This document shows positions 16,247 to 25,649 of a stretch of 64,000 nucleotides of DNA, in pieces. Origin of the DNA: Paraclostridium ghonii (GTDB taxonomy: Bacteria > Bacillota > Clostridia > Peptostreptococcales > Peptostreptococcaceae); assembly GCF_030815085.1 (NCBI RefSeq), contig NZ_JAUSWG010000007.1; one strand, given 5' to 3'. Positions within the stretch are counted from its first letter, which is position 1. The number at the start of each line of letters is the position of its first letter. The notes beneath the pieces were generated by a model. It had not been told where the DNA came from, searched no databases, and worked only from the letters and a program-made list of their open reading frames with translations. The translations under genes and the position numbers were made by a program.

Positions 16247-17026
16247 TTATCTTACTTCTATATTTTTAAATTTAATCGTTGATATTCCTATAAATAATAT
16301 GCTTAGTAATGCTATAAATATAATTCTGTAGGGCTGTACTATAAATATTTCATTAATCCCAAAAGTCGTAAACAATGTAAGAGGTTCACTATTTACTAAA
16401 AAGTTCACTGTTTTTTCATCTAATACTTGACTTGCAATCATTAAAAGTATCCCACTAATAATAGGATAAATAAAAAGAAGCGTTATTAATATAGTCTTAT
16501 GTCTTATTAAAAGACTTAATAACATAACTATAGATATAATAAGAGATAACATTACTAATTGAAATATGCATATTTTAAAAGTTTGTGCTATATCGACAAT
16601 AGGTTCTAATTTAAAAAAGAATAATCCTGTTACCACAGAAGTAACCAAATATAAAAAATATAATAATGTTGAAGTAAATAATATAGTCAGATATTTACTT
16701 AATAGCAACTTAAATCTTGACTTAGTATTCATAATTTGTAATTTAATAGTCCCTATATCAAATTCACTTATCCAAAAAACAGAACACATTATTATTAGAA
16801 ACATTATTATTAAATCTGTACTATGCATCATCTGAAAGATTATATTTTTCATAGATGTAATGTGAACACAATTAGTTCCTAAAGCATTTTGTAAACCTAA
16901 GGCCATATACGAATTTGCTTTGTAACTTGATATAACAGTTATTGATGAAAATATTATTGTTAAAATCATACATATATATGTTGTTTTTAATTTTATAAGT
17001 TTAAATAAATCAGCTTTAAAAGTCAT
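16247..17026 (-). CDS. ABC-2 type permease, peptide-antibiotic resistance type
   Basis: A 259-residue integral membrane protein with six predicted membrane segments (near residues 15-35, 68-88, 110-135, 150-172, 180-200 and 230-250). It has the layout of ABC-2 permeases in BcrB or LanE/G-like exporters. No catalytic motif is expected. The partner ATPase is 17 bp upstream in the same operon. Protection against bacitracin or lantibiotics is the usual role of such pairs, but the substrate cannot be read from sequence. The pair interrupts the usual yqeK-rsfS neighbourhood, hinting at acquisition. Confidence 0.85.
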   Translation of the reverse strand: MTFKADLFKLIKLKTTYICMILTIIFSSITVISSYKANSYMALGLQNALGTNCVHITSMKNIIFQMMHSTDLIIMFLIIMCSVFWISEFDIGTIKLQIMNTKSRFKLLLSKYLTILFTSTLLYFLYLVTSVVTGLFFFKLEPIVDIAQTFKICIFQLVMLSLIISIVMLLSLLIRHKTILITLLFIYPIISGILLMIASQVLDEKTVNFLVNSEPLTLFTTFGINEIFIVQPYRIIFIALLSILFIGISTIKFKNIEVR

Positions 17027-17043
17027 TAATATCCCCCCTATTT

Positions 17044-17751
17044 TTAAGAAGTAACTTCTATGAAGTACTCTTCTAATTCTTTATTAGTTAATTTATCAGC
17101 ACCAAACTCTGAAATTAGTTTTCCATGATGCATTATTCCATAATCTGTTGCTATATGTTCTAATTCACTGAGGATATGGCTTGAAACTACAATAGTAGTT
17201 TTATTTTCCTCATTAATTTTTATTAGCAATTTCCTTATTTCAGCTATACCCTTAGGATCTAATCCATTAAGAGGTTCGTCTAATATTAATAGTTCTGGAT
17301 TATTTAGTAATGCAAGTGATATACCTAAACGTTGTTTCATACCTAGTGAATAGTTTTTAACCTTTTTTCTAGATTTCACTTCTAAATTCATAAGTTTCAA
17401 TTTTTCTTCTATTCTATCTAATGGTATTCCTTTTTGTATACAAAAGTATTTTAAATTATCATACCCTGTTAAGTTAGGATAGAATATTGGGTTTTCTATC
17501 AAAGCCCCTATCTTCTCTGAGTGTAAATTCACTGATTTCTTTTGCTCTTCCCCAAATAAGTATACGCTTCCATTTGTAGAGTTACTTAATCCAGCAATTA
17601 AACGAAGAATAGTTGTTTTTCCTGCTCCATTCTCCCCAATAAAACCATATATACTTCCTTTTCTTACATTAAGATTAACCCCTTCTACTATATTTATTTT
17701 TCCTATTCTTTTAGTAAGATTGTTGGTTTTTATTATATAATCTTTTTCCAT
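17044..17751 (-). CDS. ABC transporter ATP-binding protein, BcrA/LanF type
   Basis: The 235-residue nucleotide-binding subunit has Walker A GENGAGKTT (about 39-47), the signature YSLGMKQRLGI, Walker B LLILDEPLNGLD and switch His in SSHILSE. This matches the BcrA/LanF exporter ATPases paired with ABC-2 permeases. The ATG has only a weak, distant AGGA. A better AAAGGAG lies about 42 bases upstream inside two short inverted repeats (AGGA/TCCT and CCTAAA/TTTAGG). The leader could therefore affect translation; that is speculative. A TGAACT-6-AGTTCA inverted repeat further upstream could be an operator. Confidence 0.92.
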   Translation of the reverse strand: MEKDYIIKTNNLTKRIGKINIVEGVNLNVRKGSIYGFIGENGAGKTTILRLIAGLSNSTNGSVYLFGEEQKKSVNLHSEKIGALIENPIFYPNLTGYDNLKYFCIQKGIPLDRIEEKLKLMNLEVKSRKKVKNYSLGMKQRLGISLALLNNPELLILDEPLNGLDPKGIAEIRKLLIKINEENKTTIVVSSHILSELEHIATDYGIMHHGKLISEFGADKLTNKELEEYFIEVTS

Positions 17752-18005
17752 AATGATTTATGATTCCTAAATATATTAAATACTTTAGGATACTCCTTTC
17801 TATATCTTGAACTCATAGCAGTTCATTTATTATCCTGGTTTATTCCTATATAAAAAAGTTGAAATTTAAATTTTTAGATATAAATAAATTTTTAACATAG
17901 CAATCGCATCTAACTATATTACCATTTTTTTACATATTACTCAATACACTTTGACATTTTTTTAACTTTAGAATGTAATTCTATAGGCATATTTCATCAG
18001 ATTAA

Positions 18006-18158
18006 ATAGTATACATAATAATTATATTAATTGCTGGTTTAGCTGGCTACTTGATTGGACACATTGATAAAAATTTACCAAATGATCCATTGTATCAAGT
18101 TAGGTATTTCATGGGTGTGCAAAGAACCAATAAAGTATCCTATATTAAAGGAAGTTAA
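18006..18158 (+). pseudogene. Remnant of a small membrane protein
   Basis: An open frame of 50 codons begins with a hydrophobic stretch (VYIIILIAGLAGYLIG) followed by a polar tail rich in charged residues and containing NDPLYQVRYFMG. There is no ATG, GTG or TTG with a ribosome binding site at its 5' end. It looks like the tail of a decayed gene. The sequence around it is more balanced in base composition than the neighbouring spacer. I do not recognise the family, and a functional small protein from a non-standard start cannot be excluded. Confidence 0.35.
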
Positions 18159-18213
18159 TCTAGACTTTTTTAATATGTTATTTTTTAACATGCAGTAATA
18201 CTCTTACAGAATA

Positions 18214-18271
18214 AAAAGTCTCAAATTTGTTTAGTGTTTTTTAGATAACTAATAACAAATTTGAGACTTTC
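18214..18271. terminator. Long terminator hairpin after yqeK
   Basis: AAAGTCTCAAATTTGTT (about 18215-18231) pairs perfectly with AACAAATTTGAGACTTT (18254-18270). The minus strand continues into TTTTTATT, so it can end the nadD-yqeK transcript, 79 bp after the yqeK stop. Confidence 0.75.
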
Positions 18272-18348
18272 TTATATACTATTTTTATTTTCAACATGAA
18301 ATTTAAAAATATTTTAATATTACTTTATACGTATGGTTAAACGCAGGC

Positions 18349-18921
18349 TTAATTATTTTGTTTTTCTAAAATATGATTTCTAGCTTCTATCGTTCTTGGA
18401 TGTATTATTTGTTTTCTATCTATCACTAATTTTATAGTGTTGTCAAAAGATTTTAATAAAGCTTCATCAAGTTTTTCATTATAAGCTAATTCTCTTAACT
18501 CGTCCACTCCAGGATAATCTCTGTTCTCCTCAATTAAATCTGCTATATATATAATTTTTTCTAGCATATCCATATGTGATCGACCTGTTGTATGATATCT
18601 AACAGCTGTTACTATGTCAACATCATCTATAAAAAATTCATGTCTAACCAAAATTGAACCTATTGTACTATGAGATAATGCTAAATTTCCTTTTTCATAA
18701 TCATCTAAATATATTTCATATTTTTTTACATAACAATCAACTTGTTCTTGGCTTAAATATTTTGCACAATCATGAAGTATTCCTGCTAGGTATGCTTTTT
18801 CTTCATCATATCCATATATTTTACTTAGTTTAACTGCACACTTAGCTACTCCTTCTGAATGTAATATTCTATTTTCAGGTAGCATTTCATTTAACTTAAT
18901 TATTAAATTCTGCAAATCCAA
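18349..18921 (-). CDS. yqeK: HD-domain Ap4A hydrolase, YqeK family
   Basis: Symmetrical diadenosine tetraphosphate hydrolase of the HD superfamily. Metal ligands are visible in LHSEGVAK, LAGILHDCAKYL and ALSHSTIG, and in VRYHTTG and IYIADLIE. The 190-residue length is right. It begins 2 bp after nadD, so the two are translationally coupled. The yqeK-nadD pairing is widespread in Firmicutes and links dinucleotide turnover to NAD synthesis. Confidence 0.95.
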   Translation of the reverse strand: MDLQNLIIKLNEMLPENRILHSEGVAKCAVKLSKIYGYDEEKAYLAGILHDCAKYLSQEQVDCYVKKYEIYLDDYEKGNLALSHSTIGSILVRHEFFIDDVDIVTAVRYHTTGRSHMDMLEKIIYIADLIEENRDYPGVDELRELAYNEKLDEALLKSFDNTIKLVIDRKQIIHPRTIEARNHILEKQNN

Positions 18922-18923
18922 AA

Positions 18924-19613
18924 TTATTCAACTCCATTTGTATATATTTTTTTTTCATAAATATAAGATTCCACATATTCAGGTATTAAATATTTTATAG
19001 ATTTACCTTCTCTTATATGGTCCCTTATATAAGTTGATGATATATCCAGCGAAGGAACATTTACTGACCTTATTTTTGCATCATATCTAGTTTTTAATCT
19101 TTCTATTTTTTCTTTAGCTTCATTAGAATTTATTCCTGGCCTATTTGCCGCTATAAAAGTTGCTAATTTAAAGTTTTTTCCAACATTTTTCCAACTTTCC
19201 ATATCGCAAATAGTATCAGCTCCAGTTATAAAGTATATATTAGCATTTGGATAAATTTTATGTAGTTCTTTTAAAGTATCTATTGTATAAGTCCTATTAT
19301 TTCTATTTATTTCCATATCTGAAACTATAAAATTATCATTGTTCATTGTAGCTAATAATACCATGTTATATCTATCTATTTTATCCGTTCTTAATTTTGA
19401 CTTATGAGGTGGATTACCTGTTGGTATAAAAAGTATTTTATCAAGATTATAAGTTTCTCTTACGTATTCCGCTGTTGCTAAATGTGCATAATGTATAGGG
19501 TCAAAAGTTCCTCCCATTATACCTATATTTATATTCTCATTTCCCATTTTATGAAAATTTGATTTTAGGTTGTTAAAATTTTTCGCCTTTAAAACTAATT
19601 CATCAATTCTCAT
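18924..19613 (-). CDS. nadD: Nicotinate-nucleotide adenylyltransferase
   Basis: Adenylates nicotinate mononucleotide in NAD synthesis. The nucleotidyltransferase signature GGTFDPIHYAHL includes the H-x-x-H type motif, and PSLDISSTYIR near the C-terminus is the second conserved block. At 229 residues it has an extra N-terminal segment of about 28 residues before the canonical start region. The upstream ATG is kept because GGAG precedes it, whereas the internal ATG before GNENINIG has no ribosome binding site. Divergent from recX. Confidence 0.95.
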   Translation of the reverse strand: MRIDELVLKAKNFNNLKSNFHKMGNENINIGIMGGTFDPIHYAHLATAEYVRETYNLDKILFIPTGNPPHKSKLRTDKIDRYNMVLLATMNNDNFIVSDMEINRNNRTYTIDTLKELHKIYPNANIYFITGADTICDMESWKNVGKNFKLATFIAANRPGINSNEAKEKIERLKTRYDAKIRSVNVPSLDISSTYIRDHIREGKSIKYLIPEYVESYIYEKKIYTNGVE

Positions 19614-19760
19614 TAAAAATCTCCTTTTGTCCTTTATACTTATTATTGTATCATTAATTTTAACTTCTTTGATACAATTATTCTATATTTTACTGTATAA
19701 TTTTGTACATATTTAGAAATCTATTTTATAATAAGTACTTTTTAAAATAAAGGAGGAGTT

Positions 19761-20402
19761 ATGTCTATAATAACAAAAATAGAGGTTCAACAAAAAAACG
19801 AGGATAGAGTTAATATATACTTAAATGAACAGTTCTTTATGGGAATTTATAAAGAATTAGTTTTCACTTTAAATCTAAAAAAGGGTATGGAAATAGATGA
19901 AGACATCTTAAAAGGTATGCTACACGATGAAATGTATATAAAAGCTAAAAATAAAGCTTTAACAATACTTTCTAAAGCCCCTCAATCCGAAAAAAATATA
20001 ATTAAAAAACTATCTACCGACTTTGATGAAGATATAATAGAAGAAGTTTTAGTTTTTTTAAGAAAATATAATTTTGTAAATGATGAAGATCTTGCCCAGA
20101 GAATAACTAATACTAATTTAAAAGTTAGTAAGTGTGGCAAAAACAGAATAAAGCAAAATTTATACAATAAGGGTATAGATAGAAATACTATAGACTCTAT
20201 CGTTTCTGATATTGATAGTGATGTAGAGTTTGAAAACGCAATGTATTTAGCAAAGAAAAGATATGAACGTGTAAAAAATGAAGATAGAAATAAAATATAT
20301 CAAAAAATTTCTCAACACTTAGCTTATAAAGGATTTGATTATGGTGTTATAAAAAGAGTTTTAAATAAACTTCTTAATTTTGATGAATCTGATTATTGTT
20401 AA
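19761..20402 (+). CDS. recX: Regulatory protein RecX
   Basis: Modulates RecA filaments. The 213-residue helical protein shows the RecX pattern: KALTILSKAPQSEKNIIKKL in two repeats of three-helix units, including FVNDEDLAQRI and AYKGFDYGVIKRVL. The ribosome binding site AAAGGAGGAG is strong. It stands alone on the plus strand, divergent from nadD, and is closed by a perfect terminator. recA is not in the window. Confidence 0.92.
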   Translation: MSIITKIEVQQKNEDRVNIYLNEQFFMGIYKELVFTLNLKKGMEIDEDILKGMLHDEMYIKAKNKALTILSKAPQSEKNIIKKLSTDFDEDIIEEVLVFLRKYNFVNDEDLAQRITNTNLKVSKCGKNRIKQNLYNKGIDRNTIDSIVSDIDSDVEFENAMYLAKKRYERVKNEDRNKIYQKISQHLAYKGFDYGVIKRVLNKLLNFDESDYC

Positions 20403-20434
20403 AGAGGGTGTATAAAATGCACCCTCTTTATTTT
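20402..20434. terminator. Bidirectional terminator between recX and ABC permease
   Basis: AAAGAGGGTG pairs with CACCCTCTTT around a short loop, with A/T runs on both flanks, between convergent genes. Confidence 0.9.
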
Positions 20435-20435
20435 A

Positions 20436-22817
20436 TTACTCGTTATATCTAACTCTATCAATTAAAGATTCTTTATTGAAATTTTTACTTATTATATAAG
20501 TTAAAGTTAATTGTGCAATAGATATACATAAAATCATAATTAAAATTGGTAATAATGGAAATTTATATGATGAATAAGAAGCTCCAGCTTTTCTAAAAGC
20601 ACAAACTGCAATATATCCTAATCCACTGCCTAAACTTAAAGTACTTAAAAGCATAGTTCCTGTGTAAAACATAGCTTCAAAATTTAGCATTTTTACAAGT
20701 TGTTTATCTGTTAATCCTATAGCCTGTAACATTCCTAATTCTTTTTTTCTAATTATTATGCTTGTTATCATAGAATTTATTAAGTTCATAAATCCTATAA
20801 TTCCTATTATTATAACTAAACTGTAACCTATAGCTTTCATCATACCTATTTCTAATTCATTAGAAGCTATTTCACCATCTATATATCTAGCATCTATATA
20901 TTCATTTGATTTATTTAAATTTTTAATAAAATCTTTTACTTTTTCATATTTATTCTTATCAACATGTATACCTAAAGTACTAGTTGTATCTGTTTTAAAC
21001 AATTTTTTAAATGCGTCATTGTGTATTGTAAAAATTCCCGGCCCTGATGTTATAGCTTGAACTTTAAATGTTTTTTCAAATTTATTTTCCCCATCATATA
21101 GTGTTAAAGTTAGTTTGTCTCCTGCTTTTACATTAAATTCTTTTGCCATTTCTGGGTTAGTTAAAAGTATTTCATCTCCAGTTTTTAATTTTTCAATATC
21201 TATTTTCCCATCCTCTAGATAAAACTCTAAATCCTCTAAATCCTGTTCTCCAATTCCGCTTAATTGCTCATATTTATATTCACTTTCAAAATCTTTAACT
21301 TCGACTTTTCCTACATTTTTACTTTCTAAACTTACAACTCCATCCATATTTAAAAGTTCCCCCCTAAAGTCTTTGCCTAAAGGGTTTTTAGTTTGTAAAA
21401 TATTAAATTCAGTATTAGGACTATCTTCTTCTCCAATTGTATACCCATCTAAGATTAATTCTATATCATATGGAAAATATTTTCTTACCATTTTTTCAGC
21501 GTCCATACTATTCATAACACTTGCCATTACTACAAATATTATTCCACTTAATGAAAGTGATATTATAGTTACATAAGTACGTTTTTTATTTCTTTTTAGG
21601 TTTGCAATAGAAATCCTTTTTAAGTTTATATTCTCATATCCTTTTCTAGTTTTAGATTTATTATCATCTCCATTATATCTAACTGCATCAACAATAGATA
21701 CTTTTGAAGCAACTTTCATTGGCTTTAATAATGATACAAATACTGTTAAAAAACTTATAGACATTACCCCTATTACTATAGATAGCTTTTGTACGTCTTC
21801 ACCTTGAAAAAATATATTACCCAATATCAATTCATTTATTATATATCCTAACCCTATACCTAAAGGTATAGCTATCATAGATAAAAACATACCTTCTTTT
21901 AAAACAATTGATTTTATTTGCTTTTTCGTAGCTCCTATAGCTCTAAGCTTTCCAAACTCCTGAACTTTACTTGTTATTGATAAGTAAAATATATTGTAAA
22001 TTACTAATACACTAGATAATATAACTACTATTCCTATTACTGCTCCCCACATTATAACTTCCATATCTGGTTTTAATGTGTTTATGTAATCTTCATTTAC
22101 GTTTATACTTCCCTTAGGTATTTCTAAATCTTTACCTATCTTTTCTACTTTAGATATTAACTCTTCTCCAGATATTTTATCAGCATCTTTTATAGTTACA
22201 AATACATTAAAAACTTCTTTATTCGTATCCCTCGTTGATTCCATATAATCTTTAGATATAATTCCTGAGTATAACTTTTTAATTTTAGATATTTCATTTA
22301 CTCTTGTAATTCCAGTTAATATAAATTCTGAAGTTGTTATACCTTTTTTTGTGTTATCTTCATATTCTAGTTTAATTTTTTGACCTAGTTTTTTTTCATA
22401 TCCCATTTTTTCTAAAACTAAGTCATCTAAAACTATTTCATTTTTTTTACTTGGAAGATTTCCTTCTATTAAATCTTTACCGTTAAATCTTAATGCATTT
22501 TTATCTACATAGCCTATACCGATTTTGGTTTCATCTTCATAACTCTTAATCCCTATACCATTTATTACTCCAACTTCTTCAATTTCTGCATGCGCTTTTA
22601 TTTCTTTTAACTTATCTTTAGTTATTCTTCTATAGCCTCCATGTTGAGTTCCAGAATATTGTATAACATTCTCTTTGTTAAAAGAACTCCAATCTGCACA
22701 AGTCATTCCAATAGCAGTTAAAAGTGTAGTAGCTAGAAGTATGGTAATAATAATCAATGTAGATTTTGATTTATTTTGTTTTAAATTATTTTTAGCAATT
22801 TTAGTAGTGTTAATCAT
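20436..22817 (-). CDS. ABC transporter permease with two FtsX domains
   Basis: A 793-residue permease with an N-terminal membrane helix (about 18-40), a large extracytoplasmic domain and a first FtsX-type bundle (about 255-375). A second helix and extracytoplasmic domain (about 415-650) and a final FtsX bundle (about 665-780) follow. ELGMLQAIGLTDKQL and EFGKLRAIGATKKQI are the paired FtsX coupling motifs. This is the duplicated MacB/SalY-like layout used by antimicrobial-peptide sensing or export systems. It overlaps the ATPase gene by 8 bp and is last in an operon with its own two-component system. Substrate unknown. Confidence 0.9.
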   Translation of the reverse strand: MINTTKIAKNNLKQNKSKSTLIIITILLATTLLTAIGMTCADWSSFNKENVIQYSGTQHGGYRRITKDKLKEIKAHAEIEEVGVINGIGIKSYEDETKIGIGYVDKNALRFNGKDLIEGNLPSKKNEIVLDDLVLEKMGYEKKLGQKIKLEYEDNTKKGITTSEFILTGITRVNEISKIKKLYSGIISKDYMESTRDTNKEVFNVFVTIKDADKISGEELISKVEKIGKDLEIPKGSINVNEDYINTLKPDMEVIMWGAVIGIVVILSSVLVIYNIFYLSITSKVQEFGKLRAIGATKKQIKSIVLKEGMFLSMIAIPLGIGLGYIINELILGNIFFQGEDVQKLSIVIGVMSISFLTVFVSLLKPMKVASKVSIVDAVRYNGDDNKSKTRKGYENINLKRISIANLKRNKKRTYVTIISLSLSGIIFVVMASVMNSMDAEKMVRKYFPYDIELILDGYTIGEEDSPNTEFNILQTKNPLGKDFRGELLNMDGVVSLESKNVGKVEVKDFESEYKYEQLSGIGEQDLEDLEFYLEDGKIDIEKLKTGDEILLTNPEMAKEFNVKAGDKLTLTLYDGENKFEKTFKVQAITSGPGIFTIHNDAFKKLFKTDTTSTLGIHVDKNKYEKVKDFIKNLNKSNEYIDARYIDGEIASNELEIGMMKAIGYSLVIIIGIIGFMNLINSMITSIIIRKKELGMLQAIGLTDKQLVKMLNFEAMFYTGTMLLSTLSLGSGLGYIAVCAFRKAGASYSSYKFPLLPILIMILCISIAQLTLTYIISKNFNKESLIDRVRYNE

Positions 22818-23493
22818 TTATAACACCACCTTTTAAAACTCTTCCATCCTCAATATATATAACTCTATCTGCCATTTGTGCTATAGTCTCATCATGAGTT
22901 ATCATAACCAACGTCTGGTTATATTTTTTTATCATAGTTTTTAATAAGGTCATCACTTCATCTGATGTCTTTGAATCTAAGTTTCCCGTTGGCTCATCAG
23001 CTAATATTATAGTGGGTCTAGCTGCTAACGCACGAGCAATAGCGACTCTTTGTTGTTGTCCCCCTGACAAAGTGTTCGGTAACGAATCTTTTTTATCACT
23101 TAATCCCAAAGCATTTATTATATCGTTTATAAAATCTGTGTCTACAGTTTTATTGTCAAGACCTATAGGTAATACTATATTTTCCCAAACATTAAGTGAT
23201 GGTATTAAATTATAATATTGAAATATAAATCCGATTTTTCTCCTTCTAAAAATAGCTAAGGCTTCATCTTTTAATGAAAATATATCTTTACCATCTATAA
23301 ATACACTTCCATCTGTTGGTCTATCTAAACCGCCTATCATATGAAGTAATGTACTTTTCCCCGATCCTGATTTCCCTATTATAGCTACAAATTCACCTTC
23401 TGTTATCTCTATGTTATTATCATCTATTGCTTTTACTAAATTATCTCCCTTTCCATAATATTTTTTTAAATTTCTAGTTTTTAATATAATCAT
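22810..23493 (-). CDS. ABC transporter ATP-binding protein, MacB/LolD type
   Basis: The 227-residue ATPase has Walker A GKSGSGKST, the Q-loop FQYYNLIPSL, signature LSGGQQQRVAIARAL and Walker B ILADEPTGNLDS. The TGNLD extension is typical of ATPases that serve FtsX-type permeases. GGAG precedes the ATG. It lies between the sensor kinase and the permease in a regulator-kinase-ATPase-permease order like Bce or Vra-type detoxification modules. Confidence 0.95.
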   Translation of the reverse strand: MIILKTRNLKKYYGKGDNLVKAIDDNNIEITEGEFVAIIGKSGSGKSTLLHMIGGLDRPTDGSVFIDGKDIFSLKDEALAIFRRRKIGFIFQYYNLIPSLNVWENIVLPIGLDNKTVDTDFINDIINALGLSDKKDSLPNTLSGGQQQRVAIARALAARPTIILADEPTGNLDSKTSDEVMTLLKTMIKKYNQTLVMITHDETIAQMADRVIYIEDGRVLKGGVIND

Positions 23494-23575
23494 AAATATT
23501 ACTCCTTCTCTTTTTTCTTTACTGTTTACACTTTAATAATAAGGTGTAAGTCTTACATAATACTTTCATAATGAC

Positions 23576-24817
23576 TTACACTTTTGTAAGAAATAAAGAG
23601 AATTTGCTTCCTTCATCTTTTTTAGATGATACAATTATATTTCCACCTTGGCTTTCTAGTATTTTTCTACTTAAGTAAAGCCCAACCCCCGATCCCTCTA
23701 ATTCTTGTACTTCTTCACTTCTATAAAATCTTTTAAAAATATTATTAAATTCATTCTTATCTATACCTATTCCATTGTCTTTTATATCAATCCTTATAAA
23801 GTTTATAACATCTTGAACATATATATCTATTTTCCCATTATAATTTGTGTATTTTACTCCATTTTCCAAAATATTAAATATACACTCTTCTGTCCATTTA
23901 GAATCGTGTGGAATTATTTTGTCTTCAAAGTCTTCTAGTTTAACTTCTATCCCTTTTATATCAGCTTTTGATTTAACGCTCTTTATAGCTTTAATTAAAG
24001 TCTTTTTTATACTTTTATTTTCTTTTTTTATACTTATCATATTTATTTCTAACCTAGATATATTAACTAAAGAATCAATAAGGCTTTGTAATTTATTTAT
24101 AGATATTTTATTTGTTTCTAAAAATTCAATTCTATCTATTTCATCCAGTTCTTCTTCTAATAACAAAGAATTGTATAATTTTAGTGATGCTAATGGAGTT
24201 TTAAGTTGGTGCGATATATCAGTTACCAATTCTTTTATACTTTCTTTTTCTTTATCTAAATTTTTAATTTTTAAATTTATACCTTTTGATAATTTATTTA
24301 AATCTGAATGTATTATGTTAAATATACCTTCTTCTTTAAAATCATCTTCTATATTATATTTTCCATGAATTATATTTTCTATATTTTGACTTACTGTCCC
24401 TAGTTTATCAAATACACATTTCATCAAATTACACATAATTAACATTATTAATATTATTATTCCTACAAAAACAATTAAATTATTTACCAGGAAATATTTT
24501 AAATGGTGTTGAAAATTTATATTTTCTATCATATTATAATTTTCATCATATCCATATTTTTGTAATACTTTTCCACCTAAATCACTATAATCTTTATCTT
24601 TATTATATATACTGTTTACTATATCTGCTTCAAGTTCTGGATGTTCATTTACTATTTTTCCTACAATTTTTTTATTTATATTTAACTGTTCTAAATATAT
24701 ATTTTTAAAATTTTTATACTGATTTATATTGAATATCAAAAAAATTATCATGAGAGATAATATTATCCATAAATATATCTGCTTTACTATAGGTTCTCTC
24801 CTTAATAAATCTATCAT
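23576..24817 (-). CDS. Sensor histidine kinase of ABC-linked two-component system
   Basis: A 413-residue membrane kinase. Two membrane helices (about 13-34 and 110-133) flank a roughly 75-residue outside domain, then HAMP-like, the H-box DISHQLKTPLASL, and an ATPase domain with N-box LENGVKYTN, DNGIGID and GSGVGLYLSR. The start at 24817 is preferred over an in-frame GTG 12 bases upstream, because that GTG is part of the GAGGTG ribosome binding site. Its ATG overlaps the regulator's TGA (ATGA). It probably senses the ligand handled by the downstream ABC transporter. Confidence 0.94.
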   Translation of the reverse strand: MIDLLRREPIVKQIYLWIILSLMIIFLIFNINQYKNFKNIYLEQLNINKKIVGKIVNEHPELEADIVNSIYNKDKDYSDLGGKVLQKYGYDENYNMIENINFQHHLKYFLVNNLIVFVGIIILIMLIMCNLMKCVFDKLGTVSQNIENIIHGKYNIEDDFKEEGIFNIIHSDLNKLSKGINLKIKNLDKEKESIKELVTDISHQLKTPLASLKLYNSLLLEEELDEIDRIEFLETNKISINKLQSLIDSLVNISRLEINMISIKKENKSIKKTLIKAIKSVKSKADIKGIEVKLEDFEDKIIPHDSKWTEECIFNILENGVKYTNYNGKIDIYVQDVINFIRIDIKDNGIGIDKNEFNNIFKRFYRSEEVQELEGSGVGLYLSRKILESQGGNIIVSSKKDEGSKFSLFLTKV

Positions 24818-25506
24818 CTTTTCATACACCTCTTTTCAAAAGTGTATCCAATTCCCCTAATATTTTTTATAAACTTAGGATTAGATGAATCTTCTTCAAC
24901 TTTTTGTCTAAGCCTTCTTATATTTACAGCTATTGTATTTTCATCTACATAATTACCATCAATATCCCACAGAGCTTCTATTAATTGTTCTTTAGTAACT
25001 ATTTGACATGAGTTTTCCATTAAATATTTAAGTAATTTACCTTCATTCTTACTAAGCATGATTTCATTATCTTCTTTTTTAAGTTTACTATCCACATAGT
25101 TATAACTTAAACCTTCACAACAAATACAGTTTTCATTTATAGAATTTCCAATTCTTTTCATAAGTGCATTAACTTTAGATATTAAAACAATTAAACTAAA
25201 TGGTTTTGTTATATAATCATCTGCTCCTACTTCATACCCTGTAACTATATCAACTTCTGAGTCTAATGCAGTTAACATTATTATATGAACATTACTAGTA
25301 CTTCTTACATACTCGCAAAAATCAAATCCATCGCCATCAGGAAGTCCAATATCAGTTATAATCAAATCAATTTTATTATTTAAAAATAACTCCTTAGCTT
25401 CTTTTATACTAAAAGCTTTAAATACTTCATAACCTTCTCTTTTTAATTTAAAGCTTATTCCCCTATTTAGTGATTTATCATCCTCTAATAATAAAATTAC
25501 TTCCAT
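24814..25506 (-). CDS. OmpR-family response regulator
   Basis: The 230-residue regulator has a receiver domain with phospho-acceptor Asp in LIITDIGLPDGDG and Lys in YITKPF, followed by a winged-helix output domain ending NIRGIGYTFEKR. First gene of the operon that continues with the kinase (ATGA overlap), ATPase and permease. By analogy with such modules it activates its own operon or the transporter genes in response to peptide stress; no operator could be identified. Confidence 0.95.
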   Translation of the reverse strand: MEVILLLEDDKSLNRGISFKLKREGYEVFKAFSIKEAKELFLNNKIDLIITDIGLPDGDGFDFCEYVRSTSNVHIIMLTALDSEVDIVTGYEVGADDYITKPFSLIVLISKVNALMKRIGNSINENCICCEGLSYNYVDSKLKKEDNEIMLSKNEGKLLKYLMENSCQIVTKEQLIEALWDIDGNYVDENTIAVNIRRLRQKVEEDSSNPKFIKNIRGIGYTFEKRCMKR

Positions 25507-25600
25507 AAAATTCTCCTTTATTTTACATTATATGTATATATTACTATGAAGTTTTTTCTTTATAAAGATTTTACGTAAAAGAAAAAATATAATTGCGTAA

Positions 25601-25643
25601 AAAAGGGCTGTAGTACTAAAAAATAGTACTACAGCCCTTTTAA
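25601..25643 (-). terminator. Terminator of the CoA-disulfide-reductase-like gene
   Basis: AAAAGGGCTGTAGTACTA (25601-25618) pairs perfectly with TAGTACTACAGCCCTTTT, and the minus strand runs into TTTTTTACG. It directly follows the flavoprotein stop codon. Confidence 0.93.
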
Positions 25644-25649
25644 TTTTAA

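Larger units (their letters stand above)
17752..18348. other. 597-bp intergenic region with a gene remnant and a hairpin
   Basis: This stretch holds the probable leader of the ABC exporter (17752-17870), a short plus-strand coding remnant (18006-18158) and the 17-bp terminator hairpin near 18214-18271. No complete gene could be supported. Confidence 0.6.
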
